NCBI GenBank assembly: GCA_947184155.2
Contig: CAMXCT020000373.1
Location: forward strand, 124,001 to 188,000
DNA length: 64,000 nt
DNA from: Cladocopium goreaui
Lineage: Eukaryota > Sar > Dinophyceae > Suessiales > Symbiodiniaceae
Reading direction: 5' to 3'
Shown here: positions 27,301-34,500 of the stretch, in pieces
Position numbering within the stretch: the stretch's first letter is position 1
Layout of the letters: each line of letters starts with the position of its first letter
Made by a program: the position numbers and the translations under genes
The notes under the pieces: generated by a model
Told to the model about the DNA's origin: nothing
What the model saw: only the letters and a program-made list of their open reading frames with translations
Databases searched by the model: none

Positions 27301-28160
27301 GATGGTAAGCATATGGTAACATGTGGGTAAAAACTGGTACACTAGTTGAAATTTATGGCTTATGGGTTCAATTGACTTTTTGGAGCGTTTTAAGAGTGGA
27401 AGTTTCACTGGGTTGACTGCTTTGAAGCTATTCACTACCATCAACTTGATTTTTTGGCATGTATAGATTTGCTACAATAGTGGAGGGTTTTCACGGGCTG
27501 GAGCATACCAGACACATTTGCCCCATTTGGTAATGATACCGCTTTTGCATGCTTTTGCCACATTCTGTTTCTCATACATTAATGTGCGATTCACCCAATG
27601 CCATAAAGCATCCATTCAGGGATTTTTTTTATCCATAAAAATGGTGATGACTTGGGGATGATTTATGGGGTTTACCACAGTAATACTATATATCATCAAT
27701 GACCTTTGATGTCGGCAGTTTTTTTTGGTGAGGATGACTTGCACCGATCATTTCTTACATCATGACTTCCAATGGCGCAAAATGATCGATCGACCCTTTA
27801 ATTTGGGACCTCTAGTAATAAATCATGGGTATCGCTCAATATCATTTCCCCCCGAAATGGATGGTGCAATCCCAAGAGCAAACTTGACATGCCTGCCCTT
27901 TGGTAATCTAACAGAGCCATGAAAAATGGTCATGTTTCATAGGTAATCTACAAAAACGGAAACTTTTCCATGGTTACGTCAATTCTGTCCAATGGCACTG
28001 AAAAAAATGCAGTCACCCGTGATTTTCTATAAGTTTTCCTTACCCGGTGGATTTTCCTATGGATTTTCCGATGAAATCCGTTTCAAAATCCATCCTTTTG
28101 GAGGCAAGGCGGGCAGCAAGCTGAAAGTCCCGGCCGGAAGGCGGTCAGGGCCTCAGGAGG
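5262..28160 (+). CDS. multi-EF-hand protein gene (at least 23 micro-exons; ends unresolved)
   Basis: Likely calcium-binding protein. Inferred join: 5262-5320, 6075-6184, 6797-6827, 7793-7831, 10219-10260, 11348-11377, 12049-12098, 12631-12670, 12809-12861, 13143-13188, 14577-14628, 14994-15033, 15118-15149, 16000-16037, 17314-17379, 19221-19286, 20693-20785, 22618-22717, 23497-23560, 25228-25291, 25790-25850, 27134-27171, 28109-28160. Neighbouring exons join in phase with AG|G acceptors and GT, GC or GA donors, and the joined product reads as successive helix-loop-helix units. Loops DTDRDGMITVNE (within 7796-7831) and DYNHNGTMDRRE (across the 14628/14994 junction) fit the EF-hand consensus with acids at 1, 3, 5 and Glu at 12. 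Others (DEDGEMPN, YPDGSVSLRD, GDFDSF, VHFMPVLHF) are degenerate. The last exons are Lys/Ser/Gly rich. The first Met and the true stop were not found; an in-frame stop at 28226-28228 is possible. Individual boundaries may be off by a few codons. Confidence 0.7.
6075..6184 (+). CDS. EF-hand gene, exon (LSFYEFMIMYRRL)
   Basis: Reads EERLQKGPLSFYEFMIMYRRL then LHHITPLGFRSLGIPEM. GPLSFYEF is the second half of an EF-hand loop with Glu at position 12, although the first acids are missing. A GT donor at 6185 leaves two bases that complete the ATG of the next exon. An upstream start at about 6061 (ADVAEE...) is possible. Confidence 0.65.
6797..6827 (+). CDS. EF-hand gene, 31-nt micro-exon (MKTMADSFEK)
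   Basis: Flanked by CCAG|G and a GT donor. It encodes the entering helix of the EF-hand completed by the next exon: MKTMADSFEK + ADTDRDGMITVNE. The join is in phase and gives a textbook EF-hand, which is strong support for both tiny exons. Confidence 0.8.
7793..7831 (+). CDS. EF-hand gene, 39-nt exon with canonical Ca2+ loop
   Basis: Acceptor ATCAG|G. Encodes ADTDRDGMITVNE: loop acids at positions 1, 3 and 5, Gly at 6, Ile at 8 and Glu at 12. It ends at GAG before a GC donor and continues in phase into ATDCLRQLGF. Confidence 0.85.
7832..10218. other. large AT-rich intron with duplicated blocks
   Basis: No coding signal. It contains TA and CA microsatellites (8170-8240, 8465-8560) and diverged repeats of about 40-120 bp, such as the block around TTTTCGGAGGACATTAACCA at about 8972 and 9670. 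There are also repeated CCATAATATTCCCATAATAT strings and scattered ACCAGAGGGTA family-1 foldback ends. Confidence 0.6.
10219..10260 (+). CDS. EF-hand gene, 42-nt exon (ATDCLRQLGFTLLR)
   Basis: Acceptor CCTAG|G. Encodes ATDCLRQLGFTLLR, the exiting helix expected after ITVNE (compare ELRDVLRQLGF). GC donor at 10261. The opposite strand is also open here (KAQLSKAVRGLGEWEDVRLW), but the + frame fits both neighbours. Confidence 0.7.
10620..11250. repeat. TA, TG and GTAG/TAAA microsatellite cluster
   Basis: Long stretches of (TA)n, (CATA)n, (AAAT)n and (GTAG)n. The Tyr/Ile-rich or Cys/Val-rich open frames on either strand here are repeat artefacts. Confidence 0.9.
11348..11377 (+). CDS. EF-hand gene, 30-nt micro-exon (EMLELTGAEK)
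   Basis: Acceptor TGCAG|G, phase 0 at both ends, GC donor at 11378. Encodes EMLELTGAEK, which extends the helix before the degenerate loop completed by the next exon. Confidence 0.55.
12049..12098 (+). CDS. EF-hand gene, exon (EERLHFDAVYALLVEA)
   Basis: Acceptor CTACAG|G. Encodes EERLHFDAVYALLVEA, the second half of a degenerate EF-hand (LHFDAVYALL in the place of IDFDEFLALL). A GA donor at 12099 leaves AG, which with the next exon gives Arg. Confidence 0.65.
12631..12670 (+). CDS. EF-hand gene, exon (HGFTRAESDDLKA)
   Basis: Acceptor CTAAG|G. Encodes (R)HGFTRAESDDLKA, a linker plus entering helix. GC donor at 12671, with an alternative GC donor three bases earlier. Confidence 0.55.
12809..12861 (+). 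CDS. EF-hand gene, exon (FDAFCDEDGEMPNLQM)
   Basis: Acceptor GGCAG|G. Encodes VHFDAFCDEDGEMPNLQ(M). The segment matches an EF-hand helix plus a loop in which DEDG is kept but the Glu at position 12 is lost. A GT donor leaves AT, completed to ATG in the next exon. Confidence 0.7.
13143..13188 (+). CDS. EF-hand gene, exon (YDLLRYIGHESTLDE)
   Basis: Acceptor CTCAG|G. Encodes YDLLRYIGHESTLDE, equivalent to the calmodulin linker LGTVMRSLGQNPTEAE. GC donor at 13189, phase 0 into VKELLDQVD. Confidence 0.75.
13860..13936. repeat. 15-16 bp tandem repeat (CATTCATTGTCC-type)
   Basis: At least five imperfect copies of CATTCATTGTCCCATT, located in an intron. Confidence 0.85.
14046..14450. repeat. (CATA)n/(CGTA)n microsatellite
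   Basis: About 400 bp of CATA, GACA and CGTA tetranucleotides. The Tyr/Ile/His/Thr open frames on the + strand and Met/Tyr/Val/Cys frames on the - strand come only from the repeat. Confidence 0.95.
14577..14628 (+). CDS. EF-hand gene, exon (VKELLDQVDYNHNGTMD)
   Basis: Acceptor TTCAG|G. Encodes VKELLDQVDYNHNGTMD, the helix plus the first nine residues of a canonical loop. A GT donor at 14629 leaves one base. The rest of the loop is in the next exon. Confidence 0.85.
14994..15033 (+). CDS. EF-hand gene, exon (REYLRLMRLQKE)
   Basis: Acceptor TTAG|G. Joined to the previous exon it gives loop DYNHNGTMDRRE with Glu at position 12, followed by the exiting helix YLRLMRLQKEA. The GA donor at 15034 is inferred from phase. 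Confidence 0.75.
15118..15149 (+). CDS. EF-hand gene, 32-nt exon (LENAVRFLDKG)
   Basis: Acceptor GGCAG, one of the few not followed by G. Encodes LENAVRFLDK plus one base, with a GC donor at 15150. Together with the next exon it forms FLDKG-LNKHPEILGRLL. Confidence 0.5.
16000..16037 (+). CDS. EF-hand gene, exon (LNKHPEILGRLL)
   Basis: Acceptor TCCAG|G. Encodes (G)LNKHPEILGRLL, GC donor at 16038. The intron begins just before six tandem copies of an 11-bp repeat (16055-16131). Confidence 0.55.
16055..16131. repeat. 11-bp tandem repeat (CGTTGAAGATC)
   Basis: About six perfect copies of CGTTGAAGATC, starting 18 bases after the inferred donor of the 16000-16037 exon. Confidence 0.9.
16152..16257. 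repeat. foldback (MITE-like) family 1
   Basis: Near-perfect 106-bp hairpin. Ends TACCCTCTGGTTATGTCAAA / TTTGACATAACCAGAGGGTA with a TAAATCCACTATAAATGG-like centre. The clearest copy of the family. Confidence 0.92.
17314..17379 (+). CDS. EF-hand gene, exon (ASTTRAEITRAAGDFDSFAQLA)
   Basis: Acceptor CCGAG|G directly after a (CA)n(TA)n tract. GC-rich codons encode ASTTRAEITRAAGDFDSFAQ then LA. DFDSFAQL is the second half of a degenerate EF-hand. GT donor at 17380; a GC donor three bases earlier is also possible. Confidence 0.75.
17626..17806. repeat. foldback family 1, nested or composite copy
   Basis: Starts TACCCCCTGGTAAACA and ends GTTTACCAGGCCGGGTA, with two internal CATTAAACATGGTGATTTTC-like cores, suggesting one copy inside another. 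Confidence 0.7.
18048..18270. repeat. about 57-bp tandem repeat with ATTGAAGATCTTCAAT palindrome
   Basis: Four imperfect copies, each carrying the perfect 16-bp palindrome ATTGAAGATCTTCAAT or a close variant and a CCCACCCCCGTTAAACTT block. Followed by a (GAT)n run. Confidence 0.85.
18266..18313. repeat. (GAT)n microsatellite
   Basis: About 16 uninterrupted GAT units. Confidence 0.95.
19221..19286 (+). CDS. EF-hand gene, exon (EHLRRQIPLESRKYASFKAL)
   Basis: Acceptor GCCAG|G, with an alternative start slightly upstream at FERVKRQ. Encodes a basic helical segment ending KALSD. GT donor at 19287. Confidence 0.65.
20020..20125. repeat. foldback family 1
   Basis: TACCCTCTGGTTATTTAACA ... CATAACCAGATGGTA; inner stem partly diverged. 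Confidence 0.8.
20693..20785 (+). CDS. EF-hand gene, exon with a complete degenerate EF-hand
   Basis: Acceptor CGCCAG|G. Encodes the entering helix EVEYESLRQIFSVW, loop SCYPDGSVSLRD (Gly at 6, hydrophobic at 8, Asp at 12, but no acid at 1 or 3) and exiting helix FLWLD. The 3' boundary is uncertain: GA or GC donors at 20783, 20786 and 20795 all keep phase 0. Confidence 0.8.
20818..20972. repeat. foldback family 2, diverged
   Basis: Contains GGTTGTGGTTTGGAACATGA and GGGAATGTCATCATCCCAAC shared with the other copies; outer arms degraded. Lies directly after the 20693 exon. Confidence 0.7.
21188..21302. repeat. (CATA)/(CATC)/(CATG) microsatellite
   Basis: Successive runs of CATA, CATC and CATG tetranucleotides in an intron. 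Confidence 0.95.
21490..22610. repeat. diverged repeats carrying CTGAGGACCATGAT, leading into an exon
   Basis: The motif GAGGACCATGATG or a close variant recurs at about 21506, 21612, 21821, 21942, 22188, 22283, 22357 and 22599. The last copy lies at the start of the 22618 exon. Two blocks (about 21936-22020 and 22182-22272) also share an ACTGGTAAGTAC donor-like string and a TGATTTATTCATCAGC stem. Confidence 0.6.
22618..22717 (+). CDS. EF-hand gene, 100-nt exon (GGRMWLFEALNEARHAAKDC)
   Basis: Strongly GC-rich coding segment. Encodes VRDVHTKGGRMWLFEALNEA then RHAAKDCGVDDKA, an EF-like unit with an altered loop. GT donor at 22718 leaves one base. An alternative acceptor at CTGAG|GACC (22601) would add TMMEE but breaks phase with the chosen upstream exon end. 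Confidence 0.8.
23497..23560 (+). CDS. EF-hand gene, exon (VHFMPVLHFVRQMVQRRSDG)
   Basis: Acceptor GGGAG|G. Joined to the previous exon it reads DDKAR-VHFMPVLHFVRQM, an EF-hand second half. GA donor at 23561 inferred. Confidence 0.65.
25228..25291 (+). CDS. EF-hand gene, exon (VTEEFSLCLEEND)
   Basis: Acceptor CATCAG. Encodes PRDGSCPRVTEEFSLCLEEND. GT donor at 25292; a GC donor at 25301 would add VLS in the same phase. The open frame continues to a stop at 25381, so the end was chosen by fit. Confidence 0.55.
25389..25517. repeat. foldback family 1
   Basis: TACCCCCTGGTTATTCAACA ... TGTTGAATAACCAGAGGGTA. Lies in the intron between the 25228 and 25790 exons. Confidence 0.9.
25790..25850 (+). 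CDS. EF-hand gene, exon (VAQFRALFRKLHKEHKESQS)
   Basis: Acceptor GGCAG|G. Encodes a basic amphipathic helix VAQFRALFRKLHKEHKESQS. The GC donor at 25851 joins it to a K/S/G-rich exon. The open frame continues through AEKFATDIA to GC donors near 25880, so a longer exon is possible. Confidence 0.65.
26562..26637. repeat. foldback family 1, short copy (76 bp)
   Basis: TACCCTCTGGTGAACTA ... TAGTTCACCAGAGGGTA. Confidence 0.9.
27134..27171 (+). CDS. EF-hand gene, exon (ASKGDKTKGSKG)
   Basis: Acceptor CCAAG|G. Encodes (G)ASKGDKTKGSKG, low-complexity basic linker. GT donor at 27172. Confidence 0.5.
28109..28160 (+). CDS. EF-hand gene, last recognised exon (AGSKLKVPAGRRSGPQE)
   Basis: Acceptor GCAAG|G, phase 0. 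Encodes AGSKLKVPAGRRSGPQE and continues open to a TAA at 28226-28228. Either this is the C-terminus or a GC donor (28161) leads to exons that were not found. Confidence 0.45.
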
Positions 28161-28347
28161 CCATAAAGAGGATATCAGACATGGGGAATCTACAGGGGAT
28201 GATGTTTGGCCTGGTAAACATCTATTAAAAATGGTGATTTAATGGGATTTAATGGTGATTTAATGGTGATTAAATGGTGATTTAATGGGATTTTTTTTTA
28301 TGGGATTTAATGGGATTTTTCATGGGATTTATTAGGATATATGATGG

Positions 28348-28465
28348 TATGCCCTCTTGTAATTTGTTACATAGCTATTGAAGCCATGGCCATAGAAATA
28401 GTTGATTGACCCAGCTAAAAAATGGTGGATCTTTCCATAGTTATGTGGCTGTTTACCAGAGGGTA
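28348..28465. repeat. foldback family 1, diverged
   Basis: Left end TATGCCCTCTTGTAA, right end TTTACCAGAGGGTA, with the conserved TGGTGGATCTTTCCATAGTT core. Confidence 0.7.
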
Positions 28466-29448
28466 TCTTATTTGTCGATCTATCTGCCTGTCTGTCTGTC
28501 TATTTATTTATCTACCTACCTCTATGTATGTATATACAGTAATATACGCCCATCCTGTATGGGAATCCAAATATGATAATATGATGGGTATATTTTACAT
28601 CCTACGAAAATGGTTGGATGACCATTCCCATATTCGAGGGTTTCTTAAAATGTGGGATCCCCAAGTCACCATAGTTGTTTCAACACTAAAATACTGACTT
28701 GGATTTTGGGGATACACCTCTATATCATCCCAGAATATATATCCCTTCATACTGGTATCCCATTGATATTTTTGTGGAGGGGTACCATGATCAAAAGATG
28801 GATCATGCCAAAAAAAGGAGGATGGCCATCTGTTGGAGTCCCGATTTGGGATGGATGAATGAAGCCATAAACCATGTACATCCAGGGCATCTATTCGTCT
28901 TGACCGTGGCACTATGAATTGATGGGAGAGGCAGATGGTCTGATTGATCTATCTCAGAACATCTGAAAGATGGACATATCACATGGATGATCCAAATGAT
29001 CCATGAATGTTTTTTACGACTACAGTGTTTTGGGACAATTGTCTGAATTGTGCATATAGGAAATCAGAGGAAACCATCCAGAATTTTCTGTCTCACAATG
29101 GTGAAATGCCCAATGGTGGTGGCAAGTGAAAGCTGGCAAAATGATGATAAACCACTGGCACGGAATGGGGCTCCAACATTCAATTTACTTGGATACTGTA
29201 TATCTGGATATTTATACCTTATAGTTGGATAAGTTGTACATATTGGATACTTATACATTATTTATATGGATAATAGTTGGAATACCCAATCATTGTGGCA
29301 TCATTACATACCGTGGGGTGCCCTTAACCTAAGCTGACAGGGCTCACGTTCATGGCCAGTTGGTGTGGTGAAATTGGACGCCAAGAGATGGATAAAGAAC
29401 ATGTCATGGAGGTTCTCTGCTGCAGATTCTTTGTATGTTCACCTCGCT

Positions 29449-29564
29449 TAACCTCTGGTAAACTAACAGTTTGCTATGGACAATTGCCGTGGTGAATAGA
29501 TAAATCGTCGAGTCGAACGAAAAGGGCCATTGTCCAGTTCGCTATGTTAGTTTACTGGAGGGTA
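29449..29564. repeat. foldback family 1
   Basis: TAACCTCTGGTAAACTAACA ... TGTTAGTTTACTGGAGGGTA. Confidence 0.8.
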
Positions 29565-29909
29565 ATCCACCATTTTTGGGGAAACAAACGGCTTTGTTTC
29601 GTTCATTTTTGGCGATCACACAGGGACCGGGCACCATGGAATTTCGGCTCAGTCACTTTTCTACGGATCCAATAACGTAACTAGTACGCGGAGATCACCC
29701 CATCTCCCGAACGCGCACGACCCTTTATCGGCGTGATGGAGAAATATGAATACAGTGTCACTGGGATGCCATAGGGCCATGGGGAAGTTGGGCGGAATGG
29801 GCATTTTTTTTTTTTGTGGCGGGTTTTTATGCCAAGAACCATCCAGGAACATAAGGTATTGGTACAACCAATCCATTTTATGGGTGATGTATATATATAT
29901 ATATATGTA

Positions 29910-30003
29910 TACCCTCCTCTTATTCAACGTAACTGTGGAAAATGGCCCATTTCTAGATGATTCATGATGATTTTCCGTAGCTACATCAAACAACCAGAGG
30001 GTA
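29910..30003. repeat. foldback family 1
   Basis: TACCCTCCTCTTATTCAACG ... CAAACAACCAGAGGGTA. Confidence 0.75.
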
Positions 30004-31023
30004 ATTACATATAGTCATATAGTTGTCCAGTTTCCTGCATCATGTTTGAACGTAGTATTATGACTGATCATAATTTGTTTACTATTATCATTCTGGTTAT
30101 TGTAACTGTTATTGCTATCCTCATTCTAAATCATACTTGTAATTGTAACTTATAATATATATATATTATTAATATCTGGGTCAACCTTGGTTAGATCCTT
30201 TAGTTCTTTAATCTTTTGCTATCAATGATATAATTGATATAATGTGCATTCACCAGCTATTTTTTGGCAGGGTATCTAAGATTGGCAATGATTAGATAGG
30301 TAATTCACCACTTCTAGGTAAATCAACGAACGAAAGGGGCTATAGCTTCGATATCTTCAATAGGTATGTTAGTTCAGCGGAGGGTAAATCATCTTCAACC
30401 AGCATCACCGTGACTAGTCTGGTCGTGACTTTTTATCTTTGGTGGAAGTCATGGGAGATCTCATGGGAAAAACATAGGTTAGGAACATAACAAAGCACCA
30501 TAAATAGATATAATAAATGGAGGTTTAGATGGAAAAAACATGGAAGAACATGGACTATTTTCAGCAAGCCATCTTAAACCATGTTTGATTTCTGTTTTTT
30601 TGTGACCCGTGTTTGTAAAAAAACCAGCCATTCTTTGGTGAACGATTCCGAGCAACTTTTAGCAGACTCCCAAACTGGGACATGGATTGACCATAGACTT
30701 CATCCATTCTGCAGAATTACGACGACGGAAAAACACGATGTGATGAACGTGATGGCAGGCATATTTTTTCGTGACCCATTTGGCAAACCCAACTGCTCGC
30801 CCTCAGCCTTAGCTGAACCTACGGGATGGCGATGAAGAGAGAGAGAGAGAGATATATTTTTTTCATGACATGTTGCTTTATATGGCTTAATATAACGGAT
30901 AATGCTGGGGCAAATCAAGATACTGTAACTACAAAAAATGAGATAATTATTAATAGTTATAACATACCAGTTATAACCATCATCACCATTTAATCACCAT
31001 TTAACCACTATTAATGATGAACA

Positions 31024-31231
31024 TACCCTCCTTTTTTTAACTAACAGTTCGATGTGGAATGGCGCCACCATCAGTGTAGATCATTTTCGGGACGGGAAAC
31101 CATTGATATTCAGCCATCATCTTTGAAGGGCCAAGTCCAACTTTACAAAATTGCTCTTATTCACTATATCCCCATAGTTATCCCATTAAAAATGGTGATT
31201 TTCCATAGTTATGTTAGTTTACCAGAGGGTA
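31024..31231. repeat. foldback family 1, interrupted copy
   Basis: TACCCTCCTTTTTTTAACTA ... TTAGTTTACCAGAGGGTA with about 90 bp of extra DNA between the arms. Confidence 0.55.
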
Positions 31232-31486
31232 TTCACTATATCCCCATGATATTCCTCATTTGCGCTGATTTTTTTCCCCCCCATTCTTCAGGCATCTTTG
31301 GAGAGATGTCCAACACTTGGTAAATCCCGCATGATCTTCGCAGCGTGGGCTTGATAAATATCATGAATCCTATGATTTTCCCATATCATCCATGATTTTC
31401 CCATGATTTTCCCATGATTTTCCCAGGGTGATACATATCATAAATCCCACCATGATCATCGCCAATGGCGTCGTTCTTTTTAGGTC

Positions 31487-31544
31487 ATGCTAAAGATCGC
31501 GGAGGTGATGGCCATTGGCAGCACCTATATCGTGGTCTCAGCAG
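31487..31544 (+). CDS. TPT-family transporter, exon 1
   Basis: [19 protein letters not shown] plus one base: start of the first membrane helix. The ATG follows TTTTTAG|GTC. GC donor at 31545. Confidence 0.8.
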
Positions 31545-34500
31545 GCGCATCGCGGCAATGGTTTCACTATGGTGATGATGTGAATTAAGAATGATGAACT
31601 CTGTTAGTTATGCTTAACTTTGATAAATTGTTTGTGTGTTTTATTGATCGTTATTAATTGTGGCACAGATTAGGGTTAACTATGGCTAAGTATGGTAAAG
31701 ACTATGGTTCACTATGATAATAATCTATACCGTCTATACCTATGGCGAATCATGGCAAACAAAGTGAACACTTAGTAGAATATCCCACTTAGCTTGGATG
31801 CATCTTAATGACCTCACGTCGTGATGTCATTGGAATTATGGTTAGTAAGGGGAATCATCCTCAAATGGTGGCAAGTTTCAGCTATTTTCACGTTAATTAT
31901 TATAATTCAGGCAGGCTTTGTACAGTAACTGAACCCACTAATGGTCATGGCTAATGATGATTAGCTACAGCGAATCCATTGCAATATATGGAGAATGAGA
32001 TGTAATAACCAAGCATTTTGTGGGGATATTATGGGATGTAATGGATGTAATGGGATATAGAATCGCAATGAGCTCAGAGGATCCCACAAAGCAACTGGTG
32101 AGCCCAGATAGATGGGGACAGCGCACGAAAGTGCGGGTCATTTACCATTCATTATGTTTAAACCACTTGTTTCATAAACAGTTGTGCGCCCTAGTGTAAC
32201 CATGTGTAACCTACTATAGCTATGGAAAATGACCATTTAGTTCGATGATTTACTGAGAAAGTGAGCCTGAATAGTAAACCATGCATCTAAAAAAAGCTTA
32301 CAGGCTGGATGCATACACACATTTTTTTAACCAAACAATGTGATCTTTTAAAAAGAAATCAATCAACATATATCATGGTTATAAGGGAAATCATCCCCAA
32401 ATGGCCTTAATTAATTCAGATTAGTGAAATATTATGGCCTTTACCTAGATATATGCATATCTTTTTGTACATTTCTTCACAGAGTCGGCTGTTGTGAGAC
32501 CTGCAGGTCTGATCACCTTCAACAAGTACCTGATGAAAGAGGGCCGTTTTCCACACGCCGTGCAGCTTACCGCTATGCATATGGCAACCACTAGCCTCCT
32601 CTCCATGATTTTGCTCCTGGGTACCAACTTGGACCATGGAAAACCAGTGAGTTAGTAAGTTGGGATTACTATTGGGATGTTGTGGGTTATAAGATGTAGA
32701 TAGATATAGATAGATATAGATTATAATCCACTCACCAACCAGTTAGCTAATCCCATGGCCCATTCTAAGTACCCAACATTTTCCCGTTTAAATGGCTATT
32801 TCTTGTCGTTCATTTCCTGCCATGGGGCCCATTTTCCACCAGTTGGGGGCCGTTGCTGAGAAACTGTCCAGTTGGGAAAGGACGCTGAGTCAATCATCTC
32901 ATTATTCCGCAATAGAATCTTGATTTTGATAATCATAATGTGAATAAGAATAATTCATAATGGTTGCTCTTGCTGTTATGCATAGTTGTATATATAACAG
33001 ATATAGATAGATAACTGGGGCACACACACAGACACACACACATATATATATATATACATGGTGTTATTTACATAGATCATAGATGATCATAGGACATAGT
33101 ACATCGTATATATATATATATATGCATACACATATACAATATAAAGTTATATCTATAGCTGTAGCTATCTCTATATACTTCTCACCTTCCCACCGATCGG
33201 CGAATCGCTTCGGCGAATCGCTAGGTGCTTGGCCATTCCGTCGATCTATCCGTCCATGCCGAAGGCCATGGAGAATTGGAAGCACCTTTCCAGGCCGCTG
33301 ACGACCTGCGTTGACTGGGGGAGGACAAAAACCCATGGATTTTTCACCATAAAAAATGGTGAAACCTGGAATTTTCAGGTGAAAAAAGGGGTGTTTTAAG
33401 CGATGGAAAAAAACAGGTCCACTGACTCAATGAAGATATTTTTTTGATATGGTGATATATAGTTGGCTACATGTCCAGTAAATCCATGCATGTAAAGGGA
33501 TGTAACTTGAGAAAGAAACTTGGATTGGTGATTCAGTGACATTCAGTGACATGTCGAATTTTTCAATATGTTTGATGGCCACAATTTTAATGGTACCCTC
33601 TGGTTATTTAACATAGCCATGGAAAAGCACCATTTTTAATGGGAAAATCCACTATAAATGTGCCATTTTCAATAGCTTTTTGTATGTTTACCAGAGGGTA
33701 AAATCATGGGAAGCTGAAATCGGAGACACAACGGGCCATGGCTTTTCTCCACGTCCTGCGAGGTTTATGGTGCCGTTAGGCCTCCTTTTCTCCTTAGCCT
33801 TGTCTCTCGGCAGATGTTGGCTGCCTGGATTAGCTATGGTTTATGGATGTTTATGGTATATCTGCATACGATAGATCTAGGCATATGATAGATTCCAGGA
33901 CATATACTGTATGAATACACACTGAGATGAACTATGGTTTGTGGTAGATATGTTTGATATGCCTAATTACCCTCCAGTAATCAAACATAGCTTGTTGGAA
34001 ATCCACCAGAGTTCGATGATTTTCCCAGCTACAAACCTCCATTGATTGGTGGTCTCCAATTAACATGTTTGAGTACCGGAGGGTATTAACCCATGTTCAG
34101 TTAAATCCAGTTAAGTTGAATCCATGGTAATCCAGTTTTCATGTCAATCCTGGATTAATTAACCCCGTTTACGGTTGTTTTTCATTGGGGGGATACCAAT
34201 CACAAAAAGTATCAGATTTGTCTTGACCATTTGGGGAGTACCCCCCTAATTTTCATAAAAACCATGGTTTAGCAAAATCCGGGGTTGACATGAAAAACAT
34301 TGGAAAATCCCAACCATAAATGGAGGTTTATAGCTGGGAAAATCATCTATTTCAATGGGCCATCGAAAAACCATGGCTATGTTAGTCATAACCGGAGGGT
34401 ATATTGAATCCAGTGAAATCCCCATGAAACTTCCCGTTCAATCCCCGTATACGAAAACATCACTGGGGGCATCACCGAAAGGAACATTGCCCAAATCATC

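Larger units (their letters stand above)
28161..31486. other. intergenic/intronic DNA before the transporter gene
   Basis: No supported exon. It holds several family-1 foldback elements, a (GAGA)n/(TA)n tract near 30838-30860 and scattered short open frames. Weak exon-like strings (29695-29750; VMNVMAGIF at about 30741; IFGEMSNTW followed by a stop at about 31294) could not be joined to either neighbour. Confidence 0.5.

Noticed and set aside
28699-28917. Short frames on both strands around 28600-28917
   Set aside because: No acceptor/donor pair in phase with the EF-hand gene and no recognisable motif.
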